Below are positions 1 to 8,701 of a DNA stretch of 64,000 nt, piece after piece; positions within the stretch are counted from its first letter, which is position 1, and every line of letters starts with the position of its first letter. This DNA is from Silicimonas sp. (GTDB taxonomy: Bacteria > Pseudomonadota > Alphaproteobacteria > Rhodobacterales > Rhodobacteraceae), in contig JAJDVJ010000136.1 in NCBI GenBank assembly GCA_022826205.1, forward strand, positions 1 to 64,000. The letters run 5' to 3'. A program made the translations under genes and the position numbers. The notes under the pieces were generated by a model. It saw only the letters and a program-made list of their open reading frames with translations. It was not told the origin of the DNA and searched no databases.

Positions 1-909
1 GCCAAGGAATACCGGTCGCGAATTGCTGATGTCGGTTTCTGGCGGCCTTACGTTTCCCGGATCCTGAAACGACACGACCTGTCGGGGATGGAACGGGGAG
101 TGATGGCTGGACATAATGCAACATACCCCACGTTTCTTTGCGGCGATGTTGTCGTGAAGCTGTTTGGCCACTTTCCGCCGTGGCGCAAGAGCCACGCGGC
201 CGAGTGCTCGGCACTCCACCTTGTCGCGAACGATCCAAAGATTGCTGCGCCCCGGTTGCTGGCATCCGGGAGCATCTTCCGCGATTCCAGCATGCCTTGG
301 CCGTACCTGGTCACCGGAAAGATACCTGGCGTCCAATGCTGGCGTGCAGAACTTTCAGCCGCGCAGTTGACTGCACTCGCTGTTGAACTGGGTCGTCAGA
401 TCCGTCGCGTGCATGCGCTGCAACCGATCCGGGTCATGCCACAGGCAGAATTGCCGGTCGCCGACATTGTTGCGGCAGCCTGCCGGAGTTCGTTTCCGCG
501 TCACCTGATACCCGGGATCCGCAGATATCTCGCCCGTCTTCGCCCTTTCGACCGTGTCCTCGTCCACAGCGACCTCGTGGACAACCACATATATGTCGAA
601 GGTGGTTGCCTTTCCGGGATCATTGATTGGGGGGATGCAGCCGTGATCGACCGTCACTATGAACTTGCCAAGCTGTTTTTCGATACCTTTCGATGCGACA
701 AGGAATTGTTAGGCGCATTCCTTGCTGCCAGCGAGTGGCCAGTCGGCGGGGACTTCGCCCACAGGACCCTTGTCCTTGCTCTGCACCGCCAAGCCGTGGG
801 GTTCGCCCAGCATCAGCCTTTCGACGTTTTTCACCGACTCCCCTCCCCATTGCGAAGACAGGAGATCGGCACGCTGGATGATCTAGCTGCCGAACTGTTA
901 GAGGACTGA
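1..909 (+). CDS. Aminoglycoside phosphotransferase (APH)-family kinase-like protein, 5' partial
   Basis: The reading frame is open to the left edge of the window with no stop, so the true start probably lies outside; ATG 88 is only the first in-window ATG. The protein has the protein-kinase-like fold signature of the APH/choline kinase family. The catalytic-loop motif HSDLVDNH lies near base 571, matching HxDxxxxN, and IIDWGDA lies near 620 as the metal-binding DxD-like segment. A lysine in VVVKLFG near base 150 is a plausible ATP-binding lysine. Members phosphorylate small molecules or confer aminoglycoside resistance; the substrate here cannot be read from sequence. It is followed by IS debris, so no operon partner is visible downstream. 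Confidence 0.8.
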   Translation, partial: AKEYRSRIADVGFWRPYVSRILKRHDLSGMERGVMAGHNATYPTFLCGDVVVKLFGHFPPWRKSHAAECSALHLVANDPKIAAPRLLASGSIFRDSSMPWPYLVTGKIPGVQCWRAELSAAQLTALAVELGRQIRRVHALQPIRVMPQAELPVADIVAAACRSSFPRHLIPGIRRYLARLRPFDRVLVHSDLVDNHIYVEGGCLSGIIDWGDAAVIDRHYELAKLFFDTFRCDKELLGAFLAASEWPVGGDFAHRTLVLALHRQAVGFAQHQPFDVFHRLPSPLRRQEIGTLDDLAAELLED

Positions 910-924
910 CCGCAATCGTGCACA

Positions 925-1140
925 CCGAGTTCACCAGCGACCAGGAGAGCTTGCTGGCTTGGGCGCGCAGACAGGTCTCGATGTCGCGCAGGCTTGAACG
1001 GTAGGTCAGCTGGGCAGACGCCCTGCACCGTTACTGATCGCTGCAGGGGAACGACTTGATCTTGCAGTTGCCATTGTACTGCTCTCCATGTTGCGAGCCG
1101 CGATCGGAATGGAACACGCTACCTGTCAAGGGTCGCCGGG
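925..1140 (-). pseudogene. Fused scars of IS3-type OrfB and IS4-type (DUF4372-like) transposases
   Basis: Reverse-strand translation of 1030-1137 gives an OrfB-like segment with VFHSDRGSQHG, the catalytic-core hallmark of IS3-family transposases. It runs directly into QYNGNCKIKSFPCSDQ and then a stop. After a frame change, 925-1020 reads SAQLTYRSSLRDIETCLRAQ, a well-known N-terminal motif of one IS4-family transposase group. Neither piece is full length and there are stops, so both are dead. The junction of two unrelated elements within about 20 bp indicates nested insertion and deletion. The rest of the 910-1457 interval shows no gene I can support. Confidence 0.6.
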
Positions 1141-1457
1141 CTTAGATCGCCGCATCCAATGCACCAGTTTTGAATCGGACATCGTTGAATCGTCGTGTGT
1201 CGTGTAAGGACCTCCGGTCAGAGTGAGTGGAACGGAAGGTGCTCTTGTGCGAGGGCGGACGAAATCAAGGCGCTGGCGAAACGTCGGGCCTTGACCGCTT
1301 ACATTGGCTCTTCGTATTCGTTCGCTCAGGGAGTGATGGCGGTGAGCGAACTACCGAGCCCAGCCGTCGTCGATCAGGCAAACCCGGAATCGCGGTTGCC
1401 TTGGCGATGCTATCACCGGATGACCGAACGAACACGGCTCTACGCGCAACCATTTGC

Positions 1458-1554
1458 CTAAGCGCAACCAGAAACCGGCTATGCGCAGCATTAATTGCGC
1501 ATAGGATTGATGGTTGCGCATAGATGTGCTTTACTTGCGCATATCGTCTATGCG
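1458..1554. promoter_or_regulatory. Cluster of TTGCGCATA half-sites upstream of the Fic gene (putative operator)
   Basis: TTGCGCATA occurs in direct orientation at 1495, 1514 and 1535 (spacing 19 and 21 bp, about two helical turns). The reverse complement CTATGCGCA is at 1479-1487, a variant CTAAGCGCA at 1458-1466, and a partial CTATGCG at 1548-1554. The 1479-1487 and 1496-1504 arms form a perfect 9-bp inverted repeat. The cluster ends just before the ribosome binding site of the Fic gene, whose N-terminus is a winged helix, so autoregulation is a natural inference. Confidence 0.6.
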
Positions 1555-1566
1555 GAAGAAAATGTC

Positions 1567-2955
1567 ATGGCAAAGCCCATACCAGAACAGGAATTGAAAG
1601 CCATTGAAGCGGTGGTGTCCGCCCACCCTGAGGGCATCGCCATTCAGGACATCCAGAATGAACTGGAAGAGGAGACAGCTCGCCGCACGCTTCAATATCG
1701 CCTCAAGCACCTTGTCGACGAAGGCCGCCTGGCCAAGGTGGGAGACAGGCGTTGGGCCAAGTATCTACTGCGTGCCGCCGCCAAGCACCAGGCAAAGGCT
1801 CCCGAAGTATCCGAAGAGAGACAGGCTGGCGAAGTTCCGCTCTCAAAGCAGGCGGCAAATGTCCAGGAACACGTCCGCAAGCCTCTCCGTACCAGAGAGC
1901 ACGTCGGCTATCAGCGCGCGTTCGTTGATGCCTACAGACCCAACGACACCGCCTACTTGTCAGCGGAGGAACGTACGCACCTGCAGAAGGTCGGAACCCC
2001 GACTTCAGGCAAGCAACCCGCCGGAACATACGCGAAGCAGATATTGAACCGATTGCTTATTGATCTGTCGTGGAACTCAAGCCGTCTGGAGGGGAACACC
2101 TACTCGCTGCTCGATACAAGGCGGCTGATTGAATTCGGCGAATTGGCCGAAGGCAAAAATCAACTCGAAGCGCAAATGATTCTGAACCACAAGGACGCAA
2201 TTGAGTTTCTCGTGGGTTCGGCGGAAGAGATCGGGTTCAACCGGCACACGATCCTGAATCTGCATGCCCTGCTGGCGAACAATCTTCTGGCCGACCCGGA
2301 AGCGACGGGCCGCCTGCGCCGGATCGCGGTCGGCATAGAAAAATCGGCGTTTCATCCGCTCGAAGTGCCTCAACTCATCGAAGAATGCTTTGATCAGATT
2401 CTGGCCACAGCCGAGGCTATTGAAGATCCATTCGAACAGGCGTTCTTCGTTATGGTGCAGTTACCCTACTTGCAGCCGTTCGACGACGTGAACAAGCGCG
2501 TCTCGCGCCTTGCCGCGAACATGCCTTTGATCAAGTCGAACCTCACGCCGCTCTCATTCACCGACGTTCCGGTCAAGACCTACACGGATGCCATGCTCGG
2601 CGTGTACGAACTGAACCGGATCGATCTGCACAAGGATGTTTTCATCTGGGCTTACGAACGTTCCGCATCCCGCTACGCGGCGGTCAGGCAATCACTTGGC
2701 GAGCCGGATCCGTTCCGCCTTAAGCATCGCGACACCCTGCATGAGATCGTCCAGACTATCGTGCTTGAGCGGATGGACAAGAAAGCAGCCTTCTCCCGCA
2801 TCGCCGTTTGGGCCAAAAAGAACCTAGAAGCCGAAGAACAGGACCAATTTAGGGAAGTTGCTGAGAACGAAATTCTCGGACTCCATGAGGGCAACTTCGC
2901 GCGCTATCGGATAAGGCCGTCGCAGTTCAAGGCATGGCAGGACGCCTGGAACTAG
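1567..2955 (+). CDS. Fic/DOC-family protein with N-terminal winged helix, degenerate Fic motif
   Basis: A 462-aa protein from ATG 1567, which is preceded by GGAAG about 10 bp upstream; an earlier in-frame TTG at 1495 lies inside the operator repeats and is less likely. Residues 1-75 resemble a winged-helix DNA-binding domain. Around residue 170 is SSRLEGN, matching the inhibitory motif (S/T)xxxE(G/N) that blocks ATP in Fic enzymes. Around residue 301 is LQPFDDVNKRVSR, where the catalytic histidine of HPFx(D/E)GNGRxxR is glutamine and the glycines are altered. The protein may therefore not AMPylate, acting instead as a regulator, or it may use other chemistry. It stands alone between IS debris and a recombinase. 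Homologues carrying this Q variant are familiar to me as a recurrent Fic subfamily. Confidence 0.85.
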   Translation: MAKPIPEQELKAIEAVVSAHPEGIAIQDIQNELEEETARRTLQYRLKHLVDEGRLAKVGDRRWAKYLLRAAAKHQAKAPEVSEERQAGEVPLSKQAANVQEHVRKPLRTREHVGYQRAFVDAYRPNDTAYLSAEERTHLQKVGTPTSGKQPAGTYAKQILNRLLIDLSWNSSRLEGNTYSLLDTRRLIEFGELAEGKNQLEAQMILNHKDAIEFLVGSAEEIGFNRHTILNLHALLANNLLADPEATGRLRRIAVGIEKSAFHPLEVPQLIEECFDQILATAEAIEDPFEQAFFVMVQLPYLQPFDDVNKRVSRLAANMPLIKSNLTPLSFTDVPVKTYTDAMLGVYELNRIDLHKDVFIWAYERSASRYAAVRQSLGEPDPFRLKHRDTLHEIVQTIVLERMDKKAAFSRIAVWAKKNLEAEEQDQFREVAENEILGLHEGNFARYRIRPSQFKAWQDAWN

Positions 2956-3165
2956 CCGGGGAAAAAGCAAACTGCTGCGAAGAAGCATGACTAACGAATG
3001 ATCTGGTCCCCTTCGCAATGGCCGAACTCGTGCGATTCCTCGCGACGCATCTGTCAGCTATGTCAGACGACTTGTGGTTGAAGCATGTCGGCCTAAACGG
3101 ACCGAAGCTGCATATATGGACATCTTGAAGAACATACAGCGGACAAGTCGTGGTGTTCATGACGC

Positions 3166-3783
3166 TTATGGGACGGGGTCTTCACGGATTTTCAAGGGAC
3201 CTTGAACGGCCTTGCCGGGCTCTCCAGCCTTGGCCTTGTAAACGGTTCCACGCGAGATCCCCATCTCGCGCGCAATCCTGGTCGGTGACTGCCCTTCGGC
3301 AATTCTGGTCCTGATTTCTTCCATGTCGATCGTCGGAGGCCGTCCGCGATAGGCACCCCTCCGCTTCGCCGCGGCGATTCCTTCGGCCTGCCGCTCGCGG
3401 CGCAGGTTGGTCTCGAATTCGGCAAAGACGCCAAGCATGTCGAAAAACGCCTTGCCGGCAGCGGTCGAGGTATCCACGGGCTGCTCGGTCGCGGCGATGT
3501 TGGCGCCTCTCTCCCGGAGCTTCGCGACAATGACCTGGAGATCCTTCATTGAGCGCGCCAGACGGTCGATGCGCGTGACAACCAGTGTCTCGCCCGGATG
3601 GATGAAGTCGAGGATGATCCCGAGTTCGGGTCGGTTTTCGAGGGTGGTGCCGCTACCGGTCTCGGTCCGGATCATGGTGCAGCCCGCGGCCTCGAGCGCC
3701 GCAATCTGGGCATCCGGGTTCTGGTCCGAGGTCGAGACCCTGGCATAGCCTATCCGGGCCGTCGAAGTGTTCACTTTGGGCAT
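3166..3783 (-). CDS. Serine site-specific recombinase (resolvase/invertase family)
   Basis: A 205-aa protein with the resolvase N-terminal catalytic domain. The motif YARVSTSDQ contains the nucleophile at about Ser17, IDRLARS lies near residue 95, and FAEFETNLRRERQAEG forms the start of the long E helix. The C-terminal helix-turn-helix SPTRIAREMGISRGTVYK lies near residue 170, followed by a short tail. Length and domain order match Tn3-type resolvases and Pin-type invertases. Start ATG 3783 has AGAGG close upstream. Repeated GTGTTCA motifs upstream could be its crossover or binding site. No partner transposase is visible, so it may be the survivor of a larger mobile element. Confidence 0.92.
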   Translation of the reverse strand: MPKVNTSTARIGYARVSTSDQNPDAQIAALEAAGCTMIRTETGSGTTLENRPELGIILDFIHPGETLVVTRIDRLARSMKDLQVIVAKLRERGANIAATEQPVDTSTAAGKAFFDMLGVFAEFETNLRRERQAEGIAAAKRRGAYRGRPPTIDMEEIRTRIAEGQSPTRIAREMGISRGTVYKAKAGEPGKAVQGPLKIREDPVP

Positions 3784-3857
3784 GCCTCTGGCGTTTGGTG
3801 TTCATTATGTCGGAAACGACCCCGAGTGAACACCTGAAAGCGGTGATCGAGTGTTCA
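3767..3857. other. Putative recombinase binding (res-like) site
   Basis: GTGTTCA occurs at 3767, 3798 and 3851. The copy at 3797-3804 (GGTGTTCA) is paired with TGAACACC at 3827-3834, an inverted pair spanning 38 bp. The cluster covers the start and upstream region of the serine recombinase, the usual place of res sites. Assignment rests on position and repeat symmetry only. Confidence 0.35.
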
Positions 3858-3974
3858 TCCAGTCCGTCATCAAGGGTATGCCCAAAATGACGTTCATGCA
3901 GCCCGGGAACCACCAAGCAGGCCGATCCCGCGACAGGTGGGTGGGTTTCGGCCAAAAGTCGAGAGCCTTGTCGG

Positions 3975-6900
3975 TCAGGTCGGCATGTCCACGATAGCCA
4001 CCCCCGGAATGGAGGCGCGCGCCATCTCGACCAGGTGAGCGTGGTGCGTGAAAAGGATAGCTTGCCCGTTTGCCCCGATCTCCGCACAGAGCTGTAACGC
4101 AGCCTTTGCCCGCGTGTCATCGAATGTTACCATGATGTCATCGAGGATCATGGGAAGCGGACCCAGGTCGCGCGCAAAGCTGCGATACCCCGCCAGTCGC
4201 AAAGCGAAGTAAAGCTGCCCCATGGTCCCCGCCGACATCCTTTCGACTGGAACCTTTGTGCCGTCGGCTTCAATGCCTACGAGCTTCTCTCCTTGGGCCT
4301 GGCTCCAGACCTCGACTCCACACCACTTAGGAACGGTCATCGTAATGAAGGCCTCCTCGACATCGCGCAGCATTTCGCTGCGCCGTTCCGTTGCGAGCCG
4401 ACGAAGTGCACCCCGGGCTGCCAGAGCCCCCAACCGTGCAACTGCAGCCTGGCGTCCACCGCGGCGCAATGTCTCGAGCAAGGTTGCCCGTTCGGTTGCG
4501 AGATCGCTTCGGTCAGCGGCCGCGAATGCCTCTCGATACAAGCGCTCGGCTTCGCGCTGCGCGTCACGAGCGGAGTCGCGGCATTCTTGCGAGTCTTTCA
4601 ATTCTTGCTCGAGAACGAGCGCGCGTGTGGCGTCCGGCATTAGGTCGAGTTCTTCCGGGAAGAGGTCTTCGTCAACGCCAGTCACGGCCTTCTGCCTATC
4701 TTGGTCGGCAAGCATGCTATCAGCCCGCAGTTGATCCCGTTTGACAAGCCTTGCAATTCGGTCCCGCGGCGCGAGTTCTTCTCCACCCTGCAATTCGAAA
4801 CACGCACTGAGATCGTTCTGTGCTGCTTCAAGTTCGACCGTGCGTCGGCGCCTAGCCTTGTCAGCACCTTCCCTACGAGACGCGGCGTTGCTCCGCTTCT
4901 CGTCAGCGTGCGTGGCAATAGACAGGCGGGCGCGCGCCTGATCGATTACCGAAATTGGATTGGAAGTGGCCTCGTCCACTGGCTCACCCGAAATTGCGGA
5001 CAGCCGCTGCGCCCCCTCTGTAAGTGCGGAGATCGCTTGGCGCAGGGCTTTAACCCGATCTGCGAGCCGACGATGGTCCGCTTGCAGACGTTGCAGGCTG
5101 CGCAGGTGCGGAAGCGCCGCGCGGACTCCTTCGACCGAGCAATCAGGCAGCGGCAAGGTGGACGTCAACCGGTCAAGCCGCCCCTGCGTCTCCGTGAATT
5201 CGTCCATTTGGTTCTGCGACTTTTTCTCCAACTCGTCGATATTCTTCCGGCTTTCCTGCCACTTCTTCCAAGTCTTGCGATCGCTTTCTTCCAGGGCCAA
5301 AACCCTTTGCACCTGAGCAGCCAGATCGTCCTGCTCCGGGTCCAGATCCAAGTCACGCGCCGCTTCATTCAATACATCGCGCGATGCCTTTTTGCCGGCG
5401 CGGCGGGCACTTAGCGCGTTTTGCGCGTTGGAGTGATCTGCAGCAGCGCTGGCTGCAGTCACAAGTGCAAGGTGGCGCGATCCGAGTGCTGCGGGGGGCG
5501 CATTGGCCTCGAGGCCGAGCGCAATCGCCAGCGTTGCGCAGACCTCTGATAGACCCTCGTGGCGCTCGCGCAGCTTCCCGAGCCGCACTTCAGCGGTCTG
5601 AACACGTGCCTTTACGTTCTCTTCCCGCTTCAACGCTTCGAACCGCCGTTGCCTCGCCTCTGCACCAGTGAGGAAGTGGGCACGAGCATCATCGTCCTCA
5701 TACATTGCCGCTTCGAAATCGTCGGCGGACTCACTGGACATGGCATTGCGGTGGCTGTTCCAGGCGAGGTCGCGACGACGGCGAGTCTCCTCGACCATGG
5801 CGATGTCCACCGCCTCGGGCGCGGCCTGCAGAGCCAAGAGGTCCGCCTTCGCCTCGGCCAGTTCCTCGGTACGTTCCTCAAACCCGCTCTCCGCGGCGGC
5901 AACGTCCGCGGCCGACGCGGCCCAATCCCGCGCGGCGTCTTCAAGCGTTTCGGGCGCAGGCAAGCCCGCGTCCACCAGGTCGGCCCAATTCGATGGCAGA
6001 CCGGCAGCAGATCTGGTCAGGCGCGCAAGAGACTGGTCCCGTTCCGTCTCCAATGCTGTAAGATCTGAAATCGCTCGCCAAGCCTCAAATGCATCACGCA
6101 GGGCGGTCAGGTCCCGCGGTTCTGAAGGCGCTTCACCTTGCTGTGCCCGCGCCGCATCAGCGGCCGCCTCGGCTGCGTCCACGGCGTCCTTGGCCTTGCG
6201 GCAATCCTCGACCGCAGTGGCAATATCTTCCAGTTCCGCTGCGTCCAGCACAACTGCAGACACCGACACTTCAGACAGCGAAAGGCTCGCGAGCACCTCG
6301 TCGATCTCTGCAACCAGATCGTCCCGTTCGGTGGTTCGACGATCGAGATCTGCCCTCGCCGTCGTGGCGCGGTCCATTAGTGGCGCCCCGTCGATGGTCA
6401 TCTGGTCGAGCCTTTCCAACTCAGCCTTAAGCGCCGGGGCCAGCGTATCGACGGGGTTCTCCTCGATAACCCCGTCCTGATCGGCAATTTCCGCATCTGC
6501 TTCGGCGATCCGGGTCTCCAGGGATGCGATCTTCTCCACCAATCCAGCGACGCGTTCGGCCACAGCCGGTGGCACGTCAGGGCCATCAGGGTAGTCCGTC
6601 AGGGCCTCAGACAACCGCTTAATCTCTTCGGTTCGGTCGTACCAGATTTGCGCCGCTGTTGCCGCCTGTTGACGTTTCTGTGCCGTAACCAGCGCCCCTT
6701 TCTCCGCCTCGAACCGGGCGGTGGTCCGGTCGCGGTCCTGCCGCAAGTTTCGCTCCCGATCCGCAGTCAGCCGATCTGCGCGAAGGTCCCGGCCAAGCTG
6801 CTTTAGTCGGTCATTTCCCGACTTCAACGCCGTGCCACGGCCATGCTTCTTGTGGAATTTATCGGCGCGCTCTGAAAGCGTGCTGAGAGTATTCGATATG

Positions 6901-7382
6901 CCGGTCAGGCCTGAGACGCCAGCATGCAGAAGCTGTCCGAGGTCACCTTGTGCCCCAGCGATCCGCTCACCCCCATCCCGCAAACCTCTTTCGTCAAGAG
7001 AAAACCGTTCCTCGTATTTGTCCCGCGTCAATCCATGCAATGCACTCGCAAGGACCGCTTCGGCGACTGGTCGGTTGTTTGCGTCCAGCAAGGATTGCGA
7101 TCTCTTGCTGTTGCGCCGGAAATCGGCCGCCCCACGGCCCGGCAAATCAAGCTCCGCCCCAACGAGCAAGTCACTTCGCTCGAAGCGGAAAGCATAAGGG
7201 TGTACACCTGCCTTGAACCCGAAGAGGACTTCCAGAAATCCAAAGAAAGCCGTGGACTTACCTGCTTCGTTTGGCCCGTAAACGACGGTTACGTCGGGGC
7301 TATCGCACGCAGGTCGTGGAAAAACGATCTCGGCGTTCTCGAAACGGCCGTAGCGGATCAACTGCAGACTGTTCAGTCTCAT
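3975..7382 (-). CDS. YhaN-like AAA ATPase (SbcC/Rad50-like, long coiled coil)
   Basis: A 1135-aa protein. Walker A GPNEAGKST lies at about residues 36-44 after an N-terminal segment with LNSLQLIRYGRFEN, typical of the YhaN family. The middle 700 or more residues are rich in Ala, Glu, Arg and Leu and read as long antiparallel coiled coils. The C-terminus has a signature-like SAGTMGQLYFALRLA, Walker B LPMILDDIMVTFDD and an ILFTHHAHLV H-loop. It overlaps by 4 bp the 3' end of the metallophosphoesterase gene upstream, so the two are translationally coupled and probably form a Mre11/Rad50-like complex that processes DNA ends. A role in defence or repair is inferred from the island setting. No truncation is apparent. 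Confidence 0.88.
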   Translation of the reverse strand: MRLNSLQLIRYGRFENAEIVFPRPACDSPDVTVVYGPNEAGKSTAFFGFLEVLFGFKAGVHPYAFRFERSDLLVGAELDLPGRGAADFRRNSKRSQSLLDANNRPVAEAVLASALHGLTRDKYEERFSLDERGLRDGGERIAGAQGDLGQLLHAGVSGLTGISNTLSTLSERADKFHKKHGRGTALKSGNDRLKQLGRDLRADRLTADRERNLRQDRDRTTARFEAEKGALVTAQKRQQAATAAQIWYDRTEEIKRLSEALTDYPDGPDVPPAVAERVAGLVEKIASLETRIAEADAEIADQDGVIEENPVDTLAPALKAELERLDQMTIDGAPLMDRATTARADLDRRTTERDDLVAEIDEVLASLSLSEVSVSAVVLDAAELEDIATAVEDCRKAKDAVDAAEAAADAARAQQGEAPSEPRDLTALRDAFEAWRAISDLTALETERDQSLARLTRSAAGLPSNWADLVDAGLPAPETLEDAARDWAASAADVAAAESGFEERTEELAEAKADLLALQAAPEAVDIAMVEETRRRRDLAWNSHRNAMSSESADDFEAAMYEDDDARAHFLTGAEARQRRFEALKREENVKARVQTAEVRLGKLRERHEGLSEVCATLAIALGLEANAPPAALGSRHLALVTAASAAADHSNAQNALSARRAGKKASRDVLNEAARDLDLDPEQDDLAAQVQRVLALEESDRKTWKKWQESRKNIDELEKKSQNQMDEFTETQGRLDRLTSTLPLPDCSVEGVRAALPHLRSLQRLQADHRRLADRVKALRQAISALTEGAQRLSAISGEPVDEATSNPISVIDQARARLSIATHADEKRSNAASRREGADKARRRRTVELEAAQNDLSACFELQGGEELAPRDRIARLVKRDQLRADSMLADQDRQKAVTGVDEDLFPEELDLMPDATRALVLEQELKDSQECRDSARDAQREAERLYREAFAAADRSDLATERATLLETLRRGGRQAAVARLGALAARGALRRLATERRSEMLRDVEEAFITMTVPKWCGVEVWSQAQGEKLVGIEADGTKVPVERMSAGTMGQLYFALRLAGYRSFARDLGPLPMILDDIMVTFDDTRAKAALQLCAEIGANGQAILFTHHAHLVEMARASIPGVAIVDMPT

Positions 7383-8557
7383 TCTGGTCGCTCCGCGTGC
7401 AGCGCTAGCATCACGCCGGCGATCGCTTCCTCAAGCAGTGTGTCCAAAGCGCTGTCATCCAGTTCTTCGACGATTTCCGAAGGCATGGCGAGCCTCAACT
7501 CCTCGAGTAGCAGCCGGGCTGATTGCCGGAATCCGTCCCCTGCTATTTCCTCGCGCATGAGGCGGACAAGGTCATCGGTCTCATTGCCGGGTGGCCGCGT
7601 GGGAGGCATGACAGTGACTTTGTCGAGAAAGACACCTTCGACCCCTTCCAGCACTTCTTCCGCGAGTTCCGAGACGAAGTCGGCTCCCTGACGCAGGGAT
7701 GTAGCCGTAAGCCTGACGGCAATATCCCGATGCGGCACCTGAGTTGCCAGAAAGCCGTCCCGAAGGCTCCGAAATATGTCCTGCTGGTCGGTGCATTCCT
7801 GAAGGTCCACCGCCAGTTCGGAAAAACCGAGTTTGGAGACGGTGCGCCGCTCGAAAACAGGCGTACTCTCTCCCAGATTGACGAGCGTGACAGTACCCCC
7901 TTTGCGCTCACCAAAGTGGCGGGGCTGCGGGATGCCGGGCATAACCGCCAGGACTGGGCCATCCACCCGCTCGAATGGAGCATGGATGTGACCGAGACAC
8001 CAAAGGTCGAAGCCGTGTGCCATCAGGTCCGGTTCGGCGCAAGGCGCGTAGGGGTCGTGACCCGGTGACCCATCAAGCGAGGTATGCATCAGGCCGACGT
8101 TCCGCTTGTCTGGCAATGGTCGCGGATAATCGGGCAGGAAGCTTGTCTCGACGTGGGCCGCATCGAACGAAAGCCCGTGGAAGGCGACCCCGCCAATTTC
8201 GACCGTCGGCGTGTCTTTGTGAAGAAGATGGATGTTGGGACCAAGTTCCCCGTAGGCACGATGGTCGAGCAACGCGTCATGGTTACCCCTGATCAAGACC
8301 GTTGGCACACCTGCCTCTGACGCGCGTGACAGCTGAGCGATCATGAATGTGCGGGATCGAAGATCCGGGTGTCCGTTGTCGAAAACGTCTCCCGCCAACA
8401 CAAGCGCGTCGACACTTTCTGCGACTGCCAGGTCGACGATCCGCGCAAATGTGTCTCGGCTTGCTTGCTTCAGGCGCTCGCCCAAGTCGGTGTTTCGCAG
8501 TGCGATCGACCGGATCGGAGATCCAAGATGTATGTCGGCTGAAATAAGAAAACGCAT
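7379..8557 (-). CDS. YhaO/SbcD-like metallophosphoesterase
   Basis: A 392-aa calcineurin-like phosphoesterase. Metal-binding motifs appear in order: SADIHLG at about residues 6-12, GDVFDNGH near 58, RGNHDALLDH near 90 and LGHIHAP near 190. This is the Mre11/SbcD/YhaO fold, a manganese-dependent nuclease. The C-terminal 150 residues are helical and likely contact the ATPase. Start ATG 8557 is the only good start and its stop overlaps the start of the YhaN-like gene as ATGA. The two genes form a two-gene operon on the minus strand. Confidence 0.9.
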   Translation of the reverse strand: MRFLISADIHLGSPIRSIALRNTDLGERLKQASRDTFARIVDLAVAESVDALVLAGDVFDNGHPDLRSRTFMIAQLSRASEAGVPTVLIRGNHDALLDHRAYGELGPNIHLLHKDTPTVEIGGVAFHGLSFDAAHVETSFLPDYPRPLPDKRNVGLMHTSLDGSPGHDPYAPCAEPDLMAHGFDLWCLGHIHAPFERVDGPVLAVMPGIPQPRHFGERKGGTVTLVNLGESTPVFERRTVSKLGFSELAVDLQECTDQQDIFRSLRDGFLATQVPHRDIAVRLTATSLRQGADFVSELAEEVLEGVEGVFLDKVTVMPPTRPPGNETDDLVRLMREEIAGDGFRQSARLLLEELRLAMPSEIVEELDDSALDTLLEEAIAGVMLALHAERPE

Positions 8558-8701
8558 GGATCTAAGTCAGAAGTATCCCATACAGAACGTTTGATACTCT
8601 ATGGCTTTCAACCCCGTCAATCCAGTGGTATCCAAGGCGGCATGGTCGGCTTGGTGCAGCAAGCCGACTAGCTTGTTCGGGAAGCTCGACAGAATAATCA
8701 C

